Shown piece by piece: positions 18,591-32,815 of a stretch of DNA of 64,000 nt. Where the stretch lies: assembly GCF_021117295.1 (NCBI RefSeq), contig NZ_CP088247.1, positions 1,875,001 through 1,939,000 on the forward strand. Reading direction: 5' to 3'. Position numbers and translations under genes: made by a program. How positions within the stretch are numbered: position 1 is the stretch's first letter; every line of letters starts with the position of its first letter. Origin of the DNA: Methylorubrum sp. B1-46 (GTDB lineage Bacteria > Pseudomonadota > Alphaproteobacteria > Rhizobiales > Beijerinckiaceae). Below the pieces are notes generated by a model. The model worked only from the letters and a program-made list of their open reading frames with translations, was not told the origin of the DNA and ran no database searches.

Positions 18591-18935
18591 TCAGGCGGTC
18601 TTGGCGATGCGCTCGCCCGGATAGGGCGCCGTTTCCCGCGCGTAGGCGCGTGCCTTGAGGATCACCTCGTCGGGGATCTGCATCACCACGTCGCCGGTCT
18701 GCGGATCGGTGACCCGGAAGACGAGGCTTTGACTGTCCGCGTCGCGGGTATAGGCGCGCCGCTCCGGTTCGGTCGGCTTCGCCTCGCTCTCCGGGCTCAC
18801 CGCGACGGTGACCGCGGGATCGAGCACGCGGGAGGCCGGAGCCTCGACGCGGACGGCTTCGGCGACGGGACGGATGGGGGTGACGGGTGCGGTCGAGATC
18901 GGCGGCGGGGAGGCCGCGGCCCTGATCGGGTCCAT
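18591..18935 (-). CDS. FlaG-like flagellar protein
   Basis: A 114-residue protein whose C-terminal half, SLVFRVTDPQTGDVVMQIPDEVILKARAYA, fits the FlaG pattern (F.V.D..TG.VV.QIP.E..L). The first 60 residues are Pro/Ala/Val-rich and probably disordered, as in other FlaG proteins. FlaG influences filament length in some bacteria. Placement 256 bases from flaF supports a flagellar role. Convergent with flaF. Confidence 0.6.
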   Translation of the reverse strand: MDPIRAAASPPPISTAPVTPIRPVAEAVRVEAPASRVLDPAVTVAVSPESEAKPTEPERRAYTRDADSQSLVFRVTDPQTGDVVMQIPDEVILKARAYARETAPYPGERIAKTA

Positions 18936-19105
18936 GGCTGCATTCCTTCGAGTTTCGGCACGAGGCCGGTCCTCAGAAGATTGCGCGCGTCGCTACCGGA
19001 GTCTTAAAGGCCTCCGCTTATCCCCCGGCAACGGCCGGCACCCTGACTGAACCGTAAAGATTGCCTGAAGATTTTTCATAACTGGGCCGGCAAACTGATT
19101 TGGGA

Positions 19106-19135
19106 AGGATGGCGGTCCTTCCGGGCCGCCATCCT
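19106..19135 (-). terminator. Terminator-like hairpin after thiC
   Basis: AGGATGGCGG, a 10-base loop and CCGCCATCCT form a perfect 10-bp stem 16 bases after the thiC stop codon. The following minus-strand sequence is only mildly T-containing. Confidence 0.6.
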
Positions 19136-19151
19136 CTGCTTCAGATCCGGC

Positions 19152-21216
<2,065 letters not shown>

Positions 21217-21596
21217 ACGATTCCAACCTCTGCCCTGCCGCGATCCTTGTCAATGCATCGTCGGAATGGTCCGATTTGGAGGAAACATTTTTCCGTTTCC
21301 GAAGAGGGGCGGCTGTCACGGCCGGGCCGACGAGCGGAGCGGAAGCCTGAGGCCGCGAAGGCGGCCGCCGACGATGAGGGCTGAGACGGGAAACAGGGAG
21401 AGCGCCTCAGACAGTCGCCCCGTGCCACGGCGCTAAAGCTTGACCATGTGCCGCGGATGCAAGCCACGCTTTCGACGAAAAACTCACCAATTGCGGCAGG
21501 AACTCCCTTTTGGCGACCGCGCGCGGCGGCTTGGGTGTGGATGACGCCCGGTCGGCGGGTGGTCATGCGCCCGCCTTTTCGCGACACACGATGGCG
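21217..21596. other. Intergenic region upstream of the TPP riboswitch
   Basis: About 380 bases between the divergent thiC leader and a small plus-strand gene. No supported gene. It should contain the thiC promoter; I could not assign its boxes with confidence. Confidence 0.35.
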
Positions 21597-21851
21597 ATGA
21601 GCACGATCATCCCTTTCCGCCGCCCTGCCCCCGTGACGCCGGCCCGCGCCGGTTGCGACGTGGCGGCCGTTGCGGGCGACCTTCTGACCGTGCTGGATCA
21701 GCTCGAAGGACTGGTGGCGCGGGCCGCCCATATGGACCGGCCGCGGATCGAGGTGGAGCGCAGCGTGCAGCATCTGCTCGATGCGATCAGCGCCGTCGAG
21801 CGGGCCTCGGATACGCTGGGCGAAGGCAGCAGCATCTCCGAGCCGGCCTGA
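21597..21851 (+). CDS. Small hypothetical protein, helical
   Basis: An 84-residue frame from ATG 21597 (MSTIIPFRRPAPVTP). After a short basic, proline-containing start, it is a predicted amphipathic helix bundle (VAGDLLTVLDQLEGLVARAA, RSVQHLLDAISAVERAS). No clear ribosome site; ATG 21591 is an alternative. No family recognised. It is convergent with the HlyIII-type gene. Confidence 0.5.
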   Translation: MSTIIPFRRPAPVTPARAGCDVAAVAGDLLTVLDQLEGLVARAAHMDRPRIEVERSVQHLLDAISAVERASDTLGEGSSISEPA

Positions 21852-21872
21852 AGCGAAATCCGAGGCGGGGAT

Positions 21873-22553
21873 TTACGCCCCGGCGTTCAGCACGCTCGCC
21901 ATGATCGTTCCGTAATGGCACGCGGTCGCGGCGAGGACGAAGCCATGCCAGATCGCGTTCTGGAACGGCAGGGTCCGCCAGACGTGGAACACCACGCCCA
22001 CCGAGTAGAGCAGGCCGCCGACGGCGAGGAACCCGAGCGCCGAAGGGGTGAGCCCCGAGATGACCGATTCGTAGGCGAGCACGCCGCTCCAGCCCAGCAT
22101 CAGGTAGAGCACGATCGAGACCCGGTCCCAGCGGCCCGGCATCAGGATCTTGATGGCGATGCCGGCGAGCGCCACGGTCCAGATCAGGGCGAGAAGCGTC
22201 CAGGCGACCGGGCCGGCGCCCACCAGCGCCACCACCGGCGTGTAGGTGCCGGCGATCATCAGGTAGATGAAGGCGTGGTCGAGACGGCGCAGGATCCACT
22301 TGCGCGGACTGACCGGCCACATGTTGTAGGCGGCAGATGCGCCGAGCATGGCCAGCATCGCGGTGGCGTAGACCAGCAGAGAGGCCCGTTCGATCCAGCC
22401 GAGATGCGTCAATGTCGCGGTGGCGACCAAGCAGACCGCTCCGAGAAGCCCGAGAACGAGACCTGCGATGTGGACCGCACCGTCCGCCCGCAATTCGCGC
22501 GGTGTGTAGTTCCAGGTCAACGCAAGCGGGCGTCCGTCCTCGGCCAGAAACAT
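21873..22553 (-). CDS. HlyIII/PAQR-family membrane protein (TrhA-like)
   Basis: A 226-residue seven-helix membrane protein of the hemolysin III type; bacterial members have been linked to membrane energetics rather than to haemolysis. The start is ATG 22553 (MFLAEDGRPLAL), with GGGAGC and AGAGG close upstream. Core motifs are LRRLDHAFIYLMIAGTYTPV and FHVWRTLPFQNAIWHGFVLAATACHY. The canonical first zinc-ligand histidine in the S..YH motif is asparagine here (SAAYNMWP), while the C-terminal histidines are present. Confidence 0.9.
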   Translation of the reverse strand: MFLAEDGRPLALTWNYTPRELRADGAVHIAGLVLGLLGAVCLVATATLTHLGWIERASLLVYATAMLAMLGASAAYNMWPVSPRKWILRRLDHAFIYLMIAGTYTPVVALVGAGPVAWTLLALIWTVALAGIAIKILMPGRWDRVSIVLYLMLGWSGVLAYESVISGLTPSALGFLAVGGLLYSVGVVFHVWRTLPFQNAIWHGFVLAATACHYGTIMASVLNAGA

Positions 22554-22905
22554 CCTCTGCTCCCATGCTGGCGAGCTATTTAATTCTATAGAGCTGCGAG
22601 TCGTTCCATCGTCCAACTACTGAGGGGGCTATCTTCCACCGAAATTGTCGCTACGACGACTGGCCTCCATCGATTGCGCCGCAAGATAAGCCGAATTTTA
22701 TGCTGCATCGCAGTCGGCCAAGATGCGGTTTCCAGCATCGGGACCAATGGCGAAGATTTCGTGACCCTGCCCCGGAGCGAGGCAGGTTTCACGCCATTCG
22801 GACGGGGTGAGGCAGGCGTGTCTTATGCCAAATCCGGCTGATCCGTTCGGAAGGGCGGATTTCGATTTCGGCGGATCCCATCGCGCCCACGCGATGGGGG
22901 CCTCC
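22554..22905. other. Intergenic region between ctaA and the HlyIII-type gene
   Basis: About 350 bases, with slightly lower GC than the genes around it. A perfect 9-bp hairpin lies at 22877-22898 (CCCATCGCG, loop CCCA, CGCGATGGG) just after the ctaA stop codon and is the likely 3' end of ctaA mRNA. No supported gene. Confidence 0.5.
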
Positions 22906-24048
22906 TCAGGCGCCGCGGCCGGCGAGCGTCTCCAGGCCGATCGGCACATCCCCCGCCGCGGGTGCGGCGGCGGCGGGCACGCCGAGGCTGAGGCGGGCAT
23001 GGACGGTCGCCATGATCAGCACCGCCATGGCGAAGACCTGATGCGCGAGCCCGGCCCAGAGCGGCACCTGCAGGAGCAGGGTGACGATGCCGAGGCCCAT
23101 CTGCGCCGTGGCGAGCACCGCCACGCCGATCGCCCGCCCGGCGACGGCAGGCGCCGCGCGAAGGGACTGGACCGCGTGGGCGATGGCCGCCAGCACGACG
23201 AGATAGGCGAAGAGGCGGTGGTTGAACTGCACCAGGGCGAGGTTGTCGATGAAGTTCTCGATCCAGGGCACCTTGTCGAACAGCACCCGGGCCGGCGGCA
23301 CGAGGACGCCGTCCATGTCGGGCCAGGTGTTGTAGAGCAGGCCCGCCTTCGAGCCGGCGACGAGCCCGCCGAGCCAGATCTGGATCAGCACCAGCACCGG
23401 CAGCAGGCCGGCGAAGAGCCGCACTGACTCAGGGGCCGGGGCGAGCGCCATCGGGCGTGTGCCAGCGGCGAGCCAGACGAGGCCGGCCAGGATCAGGCTC
23501 GCGGTGGTGAGGTGGAGCGCGAGCTTGAGCGGCGCCACCGCCGTCATGCCGGGCTGGAGGCCCGAGGCCACCATGATCCAGCCGATGGCGCCCTGCAGAC
23601 CGCCGAGCAGGCCGAGCCCGAGGAGGCCGAGCAGGAGGCGCCGCCCGAGCATGCCGCGGATCCAGAACCACGCGAACGGCAGGAAGAACACGAGGCCGAC
23701 GATCCGCCCGAGCAGGCGGTGGCCCCATTCCCACCAGTAGAGCGTCTTGAAACCGTCGAGCCCGATGCCCTGGTTGAGGATGCGGTATTGCGGCGTGTCG
23801 CGGTACTTGTCGAACTCCACCGCCCAGTCGGCCGCGCTGAGCGGCGGCACCACGCCGGTCACCGGCCGCCACTCAGTGATCGACAGCCCCGAGCCGGTGA
23901 GCCGGGTCGCACCGCCGATGGCGACCATCGCCACTACGAGCACGGCCAGCAGATAGAGCCACGCGCGCACCGGGCCGTGTCCGGGACGGTAGGAGGCCGC
24001 CGGGACGGCGTCGAAGCGGTCGAGGGACGGATGGGTCGACAGTCTCAT
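22906..24048 (-). CDS. ctaA: Heme A synthase
   Basis: Integral membrane enzyme (COX15/CtaA) that oxidises heme O to heme A for cytochrome aa3 oxidase. The 380 residues contain eight predicted membrane segments and the conserved heme-ligand histidines, for example in RLTGSGLSITEWRPVTGVVPPL, WWEWGHRLLGRIVGL and LVQFNHRLFAYLVV. This is the long alphaproteobacterial type 2 form. It stands alone here; cox genes are not in the window. Confidence 0.95.
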   Translation of the reverse strand: MRLSTHPSLDRFDAVPAASYRPGHGPVRAWLYLLAVLVVAMVAIGGATRLTGSGLSITEWRPVTGVVPPLSAADWAVEFDKYRDTPQYRILNQGIGLDGFKTLYWWEWGHRLLGRIVGLVFFLPFAWFWIRGMLGRRLLLGLLGLGLLGGLQGAIGWIMVASGLQPGMTAVAPLKLALHLTTASLILAGLVWLAAGTRPMALAPAPESVRLFAGLLPVLVLIQIWLGGLVAGSKAGLLYNTWPDMDGVLVPPARVLFDKVPWIENFIDNLALVQFNHRLFAYLVVLAAIAHAVQSLRAAPAVAGRAIGVAVLATAQMGLGIVTLLLQVPLWAGLAHQVFAMAVLIMATVHARLSLGVPAAAAPAAGDVPIGLETLAGRGA

Positions 24049-24237
24049 GGTCTCGCGCGTCAGGTCCGGCGGCCGGGAAGGTTCGGGTGTGGCTTACGGG
24101 AAGCGGCCCCTGGCGTGCAACGCGAGCGATGACGCATGCCCCCCTGCATTGCGGCGTCCGGGCAGGATCGGTACGACCCGTTTCGGCGCGCGGACCGGCG
24201 CGCCGTCCCGACGCGAGAGAGATCGAAGGTCCCCCCC

Positions 24238-24444
24238 ATGCGCCGCCGCACGCGCACCCTGCTCGGAACCTTCGGGATCCTCGCCTTCGTGATCGTCTAC
24301 GCGCCGCTCGCCATGGCGCTCGCCGACAGCCGCATCTCGGAAACCCATCCGGCGGTGCAGACGGTGATCTACTCGATCCTCGGCATCGCCTGGATCTTCC
24401 CGCTGATGCCGCTGATCCGCTGGATGGACCGGCCGGACGATTAG
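24238..24444 (+). CDS. DUF2842 small membrane protein
   Basis: A 68-residue protein from ATG 24238 (MRRRTRTLLGTFGILAFVIVYAPLAMALA). Two membrane segments with a short loop (SRISETHPAVQTVIYSILGIAWIFPLMPLIRWM) match DUF2842, an alphaproteobacterial family of unknown function. Divergent from ctaA. Confidence 0.85.
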   Translation: MRRRTRTLLGTFGILAFVIVYAPLAMALADSRISETHPAVQTVIYSILGIAWIFPLMPLIRWMDRPDD

Positions 24445-24605
24445 AGAATCGTCTGACAAGCGGACCGCCGGCTTTCGGAAGAAGACGACGCGCGGAGCTT
24501 TCGGACGAGGCCGGACACAGCGGGCCCCTTTTTTCGCCGCACTCCCCAGCAAGAAGGCGGGACGTCCTACGCTCAAGGTTCGTTCCCGAAGGTCGCCCGC
24601 CGCTC

Positions 24606-25040
24606 ATGCGCCCCTCCCCGCGCCGTCCCGCGCTCTCGTTCAAGCCCGCCCTTCTCGCCGCCTCGCTCCTGCTGCTCGCCGTCCCGAATGCCGTGGCTCA
24701 GGGGACGCCGCGCTCGATGGCGGAATGCGAGCGGCTGAAGAACGACCTCGCCTACAACCAGTGCCTCGCCATGTTCGGCCCCCCGGCCCGGAACGTCGCG
24801 AGCGGCGGCGGGTATGCCAGCGGGGTGGACGCCCCCTCCAGCACCGCGTCGGTTGCCTCGACCGCGACGATCCCCGGCATTCCCTCGATCGAGGAGCCCG
24901 ATGTCGAGCCGGCGCGGCGCCGCGGGCGGCGCTCCGGCCGCCGCGGCCGGGCCAGCGCCAGCTTCGATGTCGGCAGCGTCGATGCCGGGACGGGGGTGAG
25001 CGACACCGGCTCGTCGCGCTCGCGCCGCCGGCGCCGCTGA
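24606..25040 (+). CDS. Small secreted protein with Arg-rich tail
   Basis: A 144-residue protein from ATG 24606 (MRPSPRRPALSFKP). Signal peptide with hydrophobic LLAASLLLLAVPNAVAQ. The mature domain starts SMAECERLKNDLAYNQCLAMFGP, with two cysteines, then a Ser/Ala-rich low-complexity stretch and two Arg-rich clusters, the last at the C-terminus (SRSRRRRR). Function unknown; the tail could bind anionic surface polymers, which is speculation. Confidence 0.65.
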   Translation: MRPSPRRPALSFKPALLAASLLLLAVPNAVAQGTPRSMAECERLKNDLAYNQCLAMFGPPARNVASGGGYASGVDAPSSTASVASTATIPGIPSIEEPDVEPARRRGRRSGRRGRASASFDVGSVDAGTGVSDTGSSRSRRRRR

Positions 25041-25065
25041 GGCGGCGTTCCCGCCTGAGTGTCTC

Positions 25066-26118
25066 TCAGGCCACGTTGAGGCGCCGTCCGCGGTTCCAGG
25101 CCAGGAACGGGACGCCGGAGAGAAGGCTCGCCAGCGCGGCCTCGGTCTGGTGCAGCCCATTCACCGAGACCCGCGGCAGGGCATGGCGATGCTCCGCGTG
25201 TTCCGCGAACAGATGGCCCGGCCGGGTCGTCACCGCGGTGGCGAAGCCGAGTCTCTTGGCCGTTGCGAATTCCCGTGGCCCGGCCGAGGTCGGATCGCCG
25301 ACGGGATAGGACAGGTGCCGCACCGGGCGGTCCAGCTCGGCCTCGATCCGCGCGCGGCTCTCGGCGATCTCGCGCTCCGCGAAACCGGCCTCGTGCTTGG
25401 CGAGCATCGGGTGCGTGAGCGTGTGCGCGCCCAGCGTGACGGCCGGATCGCGGGCGAGGTCGCGCAGTTCCGCCCAGGTCAGGCAGAGTTCGCGGGCAAG
25501 GCCGCCCGGCGCGAACCCGGCCTCGCGGCACAGCCGGGCGATCTCGTCGAGCAGCATCGGCTCCGGTCCCGCCCGCAGGGTGCGGTAGACCGTCTCGAAG
25601 GCCGCCGTCTTCTCCGCATCGGTCCGGGCGGGCAGGACGAGGCCGGAGCCGAGCCGCACCGCGTCGAGCCGCGCCACCGCCCGCTCCAGCTCGATCCACC
25701 ACAGCCGCCCGCGCCCCTCGGCGAAGTCGCTCGTCACGAACAGCGTCCAGGGCGCCCCGTGCCGGGCCAGCACGGGCCGGGCGTGCTCGACATTGTCGCG
25801 GTAGCCGTCGTCGAACGTCAGCACTGCGAAGGGGCGCCCGCCCTCCGGTGCCGCGAGCCGCTCGGGCACTTGATCGAGGCCGATGAGGTCGAAGCCGCGG
25901 GCGGCGAGCAGGCTCAGCGTCCGGTCGAGGAAGGCCGGGGTGATCGACAGGAGGGCGTTCGGCGCGAAGCCCGGCACCGGCTCGGGGCGCACGTGGTGGA
26001 ATGTGAGGATCACCCCGCGCCCGCGGGCGGCGGGGGCGAGCCAGCGGTCGGCGCCCGCGGCGGTGATCGCCCGGAAGCCGGCGCGGAACAGGCGGTGTCG
26101 GGTGCGGGGCGACAGCAT
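25066..26118 (-). CDS. Polysaccharide deacetylase (NodB-homology) family protein
   Basis: Predicted metal-dependent carbohydrate deacetylase of 350 residues. NodB motif 1 is TFDDGYRDN, with the catalytic Asp and a metal Asp; motif 2 is TLGAHTLTHPML with the two metal histidines; a later RPVRHLSYPVGDP block fits motif 3. No signal peptide is seen, although the N-terminus is basic. Substrate may be a surface or capsular polysaccharide. Divergent from a GNAT enzyme of the type found in polysaccharide clusters. Confidence 0.9.
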   Translation of the reverse strand: MLSPRTRHRLFRAGFRAITAAGADRWLAPAARGRGVILTFHHVRPEPVPGFAPNALLSITPAFLDRTLSLLAARGFDLIGLDQVPERLAAPEGGRPFAVLTFDDGYRDNVEHARPVLARHGAPWTLFVTSDFAEGRGRLWWIELERAVARLDAVRLGSGLVLPARTDAEKTAAFETVYRTLRAGPEPMLLDEIARLCREAGFAPGGLARELCLTWAELRDLARDPAVTLGAHTLTHPMLAKHEAGFAEREIAESRARIEAELDRPVRHLSYPVGDPTSAGPREFATAKRLGFATAVTTRPGHLFAEHAEHRHALPRVSVNGLHQTEAALASLLSGVPFLAWNRGRRLNVA

Positions 26119-26300
26119 GGCGCGTCAGGACTCAGGCACCGGGCAGCCCCGGCATCGGCTGAAGCCTAGCGGCGGACGCGAGAAGCTTTCGTTACCCATT
26201 CCCGCAGATCGGGGCGCGGCATCAACCGCTGTTTCAGGACAAGGCAGGCAGGGTCCTCCGGGATTGCGCGGCCTGCGTCCGACGGGCAGAGGCGCCGGGG

Positions 26301-27500
26301 ATGACGGGCATGGTGGCTCTCGCCGAGGATCTGGGGCGGCCGACGCAGGCGGTGCGAGGCCGGGGCGGCCTCACCGCGGAGGTGTTCTCGGAGCTTACCG
26401 CGGCCGAGGGGCTGTGGCGGGCACTGGAGACCGATCCGGCCGTCCTAATGACGCCCTACCAGCGCTTCGACTGGGTGGCGGCCTATTGCGCCGCCGGGAT
26501 CGATGCGGGCGAGGCGATCCGCATCCTCGTGCTGCGTGACCCGCTCGGGCGGGCGCGGGTGCTGCTCCCGCTCACCGTTGGGCGGCGCGGCCCCTTGCGG
26601 GTGGCGCGGGTGATCGGTGACCGGCACGCCAATTTCCACATGCCGCTCTTCGCCTCCCGCGAGGCGGCGGCGATGCCGGCTGAGGATCTGACGGCGGCGC
26701 TCACGGATGCCGGCCGGGCGGCGGGCATCGACGCCTTCGTCTTCCGCAACCAGCCGCGCTTCTGGGACGGAACCCCGAACCCGCTGGCCGGGGGCGGCTT
26801 GCCGGCACCGAGCGACGCCTACGGCATGCTGCTCGGCCCCGATGCCGAGGCCACCCTGCGCCGGGTGTTCAGCGGCGACACCCGCAAGAAGCTGCGGGCC
26901 AAGGAGCGCAAGCTCGTGGAGTTCTTAGGCGCGATCGAGCACCGCGTCGCCGAGACGCCGGAGGCGGCGGCCGAGATCCAGGCCGCGTTCTACGCGCAGA
27001 AAGCCGCGCGTTTCGCCGATCTCGGCATCGCCGATCCCTATGCGGACGCGGCGGTGCGCCGCTTCATCGCCGCCGCCACCGCGCCGGGCGCTCCGCCGGC
27101 GATCGAGGTTCATGCCCTGGTGGCCTCCGAGAGCGGGCGCATCCTGGCGACCTTCGGCGGCGCGGTGGACGGCGCCCGCTTCTGCGGGATGTGGACCTCG
27201 TTCGACACCGACCCCGAACTCGGCCGGTTCAGCCCCGGCGAGATCCTGCTGCACCGGCTCGTCGGCGATCAGGCCGCGCGGGGGCGCCGGGCGCTCGACC
27301 TCGGCGTCGGCGAGGCGGGCTACAAGGCCAAGACCTGCGACGAGACCATCGAACTCGTGGAGCAGACCGTGCCGGTGAGCCCGGCGAGCCATGCGCTGGC
27401 CCTCGCCTCACGGGTCGCGGTGCGGCTCAAGCACCGGATCAAGCGCTCGCCGCGGCTCTGGGCGGCAGCCCAGAGCCTGCGGCGGCTGCGGCGGCGCTGA
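26301..27500 (+). CDS. GNAT-family acetyltransferase (CelD/BcsL-like)
   Basis: A 399-residue protein of the double-GNAT type named for cellulose-biosynthesis acetyltransferases. The N-terminal half includes MTPYQRFDWVAAYCAA and a beta-rich block (RVLLPLTVGRRGPLRVARVIGDRHANF). The C-terminal GNAT half includes SGDTRKKLRAKERKL, ATFGGAVDGARFCGMWTSFD and GEILLHRLVGDQAARGRRALDLGVGEAGYKAKTC. A basic C-terminal tail ends the protein. Together with the divergent deacetylase it suggests acyl modification of an extracellular polysaccharide; the substrate is unknown. Confidence 0.85.
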   Translation: MTGMVALAEDLGRPTQAVRGRGGLTAEVFSELTAAEGLWRALETDPAVLMTPYQRFDWVAAYCAAGIDAGEAIRILVLRDPLGRARVLLPLTVGRRGPLRVARVIGDRHANFHMPLFASREAAAMPAEDLTAALTDAGRAAGIDAFVFRNQPRFWDGTPNPLAGGGLPAPSDAYGMLLGPDAEATLRRVFSGDTRKKLRAKERKLVEFLGAIEHRVAETPEAAAEIQAAFYAQKAARFADLGIADPYADAAVRRFIAAATAPGAPPAIEVHALVASESGRILATFGGAVDGARFCGMWTSFDTDPELGRFSPGEILLHRLVGDQAARGRRALDLGVGEAGYKAKTCDETIELVEQTVPVSPASHALALASRVAVRLKHRIKRSPRLWAAAQSLRRLRRR

Positions 27501-27512
27501 CGCCGTTCGGGG

Positions 27513-27728
27513 TCAGAAGCCGCGGTTGGCGATCGAGGGCAGCGAGGGCTGCGTGTAGGCGCGGTTCACGTCCCGGCGGGTCTGGGTGCCGTTGGTGTCG
27601 GAGGACCGGCGGAAGTTGCTCGCCTCGAAGGCGGAGGACAGGCCGGGGCCGCCGGAATCGGTGCTGTTGCAGGCCGAGAGCCCGCCCGTGAGAAGGGCGG
27701 CGGCGAGGACAATCAGGGTGGGACGCAT
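27513..27728 (-). CDS. Small lipoprotein, unknown function
   Basis: A 71-residue protein from ATG 27728, with AGGAAG upstream. It has a type II signal with lipobox LSAC (Cys20). The short mature part, NSTDSGGPGLSSAFEASNFRRSS, is Ser/Asn-rich and likely disordered. No family recognised. Convergent with the GNAT gene, 12 bases apart. Confidence 0.65.
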   Translation of the reverse strand: MRPTLIVLAAALLTGGLSACNSTDSGGPGLSSAFEASNFRRSSDTNGTQTRRDVNRAYTQPSLPSIANRGF

Positions 27729-27874
27729 CGGGACTTCCTGTCGAAGGCGGGGCAGCCCCGCGGGTCGAACGGAAGGCGTGCCGTGCTCCACCGCCCCTCG
27801 GCAAGGGGAAAGTGGCGGCGCGGGAGCGATCCCGCGCCGGGTGTGACCTAATCAACCTCGCCCGTTCGGCGTGA

Positions 27875-31627
<3,753 letters not shown>

Positions 31628-31709
31628 TCTTGCTATCTCGCAGTGATCCCAGAAGCCGCGATGCCGATGACCGGAGGCGGTTTGGGCTCTGTCTGTCGGG
31701 TGTGCGATT

Positions 31710-31846
31710 CGAGGCGACGCCTCGATACCTCTTTTGGCCTCGTGCCGTCATCGCGGGCGTGGGCGAAGCCATCCAACCCGCCTGGTTGGCGCAGCCTGTG
31801 GCCGGATTGCCTCGGATGGCCTTCGCTTCGCCACGCAGCGCGAGGT
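31710..31846. repeat. Degenerate palindromic intergenic repeat between metF and metH
   Basis: The gap contains a small hairpin (CGAGGC-GAC-GCCTCG at 31710-31724) and then a segment like the dispersed alphaproteobacterial repeat of the CGTCATxGCGxG...GAAGCxATCC type (31747-31780), with an inverted partner (GGATTGCCTCGGATGGCCTTCGC, here only part quoted by position 31803-31833). It resembles a REP-like element rather than a gene. Confidence 0.45.
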
Positions 31847-31849
31847 GCC

Positions 31850-32770
31850 TTACGCCGCCTTCGCCGCCGGCTTGGCCGGGGCCTGCGAGCGCAGGCCGAG
31901 CAGATGGCAGATCGCGTAGACGAGATCCGAGCGGTTCATCGAGTAGAAGTGGAAGTCCTCCACGCCCTCGTCGACGAGGTCGAGCACCTGCTCGGCGGCC
32001 ACCGCCGCGGCGACGAGGCGGCGGGTCTCGATGTCGTTGTCGAGGCCCTCGAAGCGGGCGGCAAGCCAGTAGGGCACCGAGGCGCCGGTGCGGCGGGCGA
32101 AGCTGGCCGCCTGCTTGAAGTTCTGCACCGGCAGGATGCCCGGGATGATCGGGATGTCGATGCCGGCCGCGCGCACCTTGTCGAGGTAGCGCAGATAGAT
32201 CTCGTTATCGAAGAAGAACTGAGTGATCGCCTGATCGGCGCCGGCATCGACTTTGGCCTTCAGCGCGTCGATATCGGCATCGAGCGAGGCAGCCTCCGGA
32301 TGCTTCTCGGGGTAGGCCGAGACCGAGACCTTGAAGTCGCCGATCCGCTTGATGCCGGCCACGAGGTCGCAGGTCTGGGCGTAGCCGCCGGGATGGGGCC
32401 GGTAGGTGTGGCCGACGCCCTCCGCCGGATCGCCACGCAGGGCCACGATGTGGCGCACGCCCGCATCCCAGTAGGATTGCACGACGGCGTCGATTTCTTC
32501 CCGCGTGGCGTTCACGCAGGTGAGGTGGGCGGCCGGCTTGAGATTGGTCTCGCGCACCATCCGCGCCACGGTGTTGTGGGTGCGCTCGCGGGTAGAGCCG
32601 CCGGCCCCGTAGGTCACCGAGACGAATTTCGGCTGGAGCGGCGCGAGACGCTCGATCGAGGACCAGAGGATCTTCTCCATCTCCTCGGTCTTGGGCGGGA
32701 AGAACTCGATCGAGACGCGGATCGGGCGGAAGCCGTCGCGGCTGGCGCGGTGCCGGGAAGCGCTGGGCAT
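31850..32770 (-). CDS. metF: 5,10-methylenetetrahydrofolate reductase
   Basis: FAD enzyme that reduces methylene-THF to methyl-THF, the substrate for MetH. It has 306 residues from ATG 32770 (MPSASRHRASRDGF), with AAGGGG 7 bases upstream; an ATG at 32794 has no ribosome site. Typical motifs are VSIEFFPPKTEEME, VTYGAGGSTRERT, HLTCVNATREEID, VALRGDPAEG and ADQAITQFFFDNE. It lies 45 bases after the ArsR-methyltransferase gene and before metH, so the three probably share a transcript. Confidence 0.97.
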   Translation of the reverse strand: MPSASRHRASRDGFRPIRVSIEFFPPKTEEMEKILWSSIERLAPLQPKFVSVTYGAGGSTRERTHNTVARMVRETNLKPAAHLTCVNATREEIDAVVQSYWDAGVRHIVALRGDPAEGVGHTYRPHPGGYAQTCDLVAGIKRIGDFKVSVSAYPEKHPEAASLDADIDALKAKVDAGADQAITQFFFDNEIYLRYLDKVRAAGIDIPIIPGILPVQNFKQAASFARRTGASVPYWLAARFEGLDNDIETRRLVAAAVAAEQVLDLVDEGVEDFHFYSMNRSDLVYAICHLLGLRSQAPAKPAAKAA

Positions 32771-32815
32771 CTGTCGTCCCCTTCTTGAAGTCATTTCGTC
32801 GTGCGGTGCCGCGGC

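Noticed and set aside
17885..19080. TTAA-containing CtrA-like half sites around the flagellar small genes
   Set aside because: No full TTAA-N7-TTAA pair at promoter distance; single half sites are expected by chance.
31628..31849. Cobalamin riboswitch before metH
   Set aside because: The gap has hairpins but none of the B12-box pattern; the palindromes are repeat-like.
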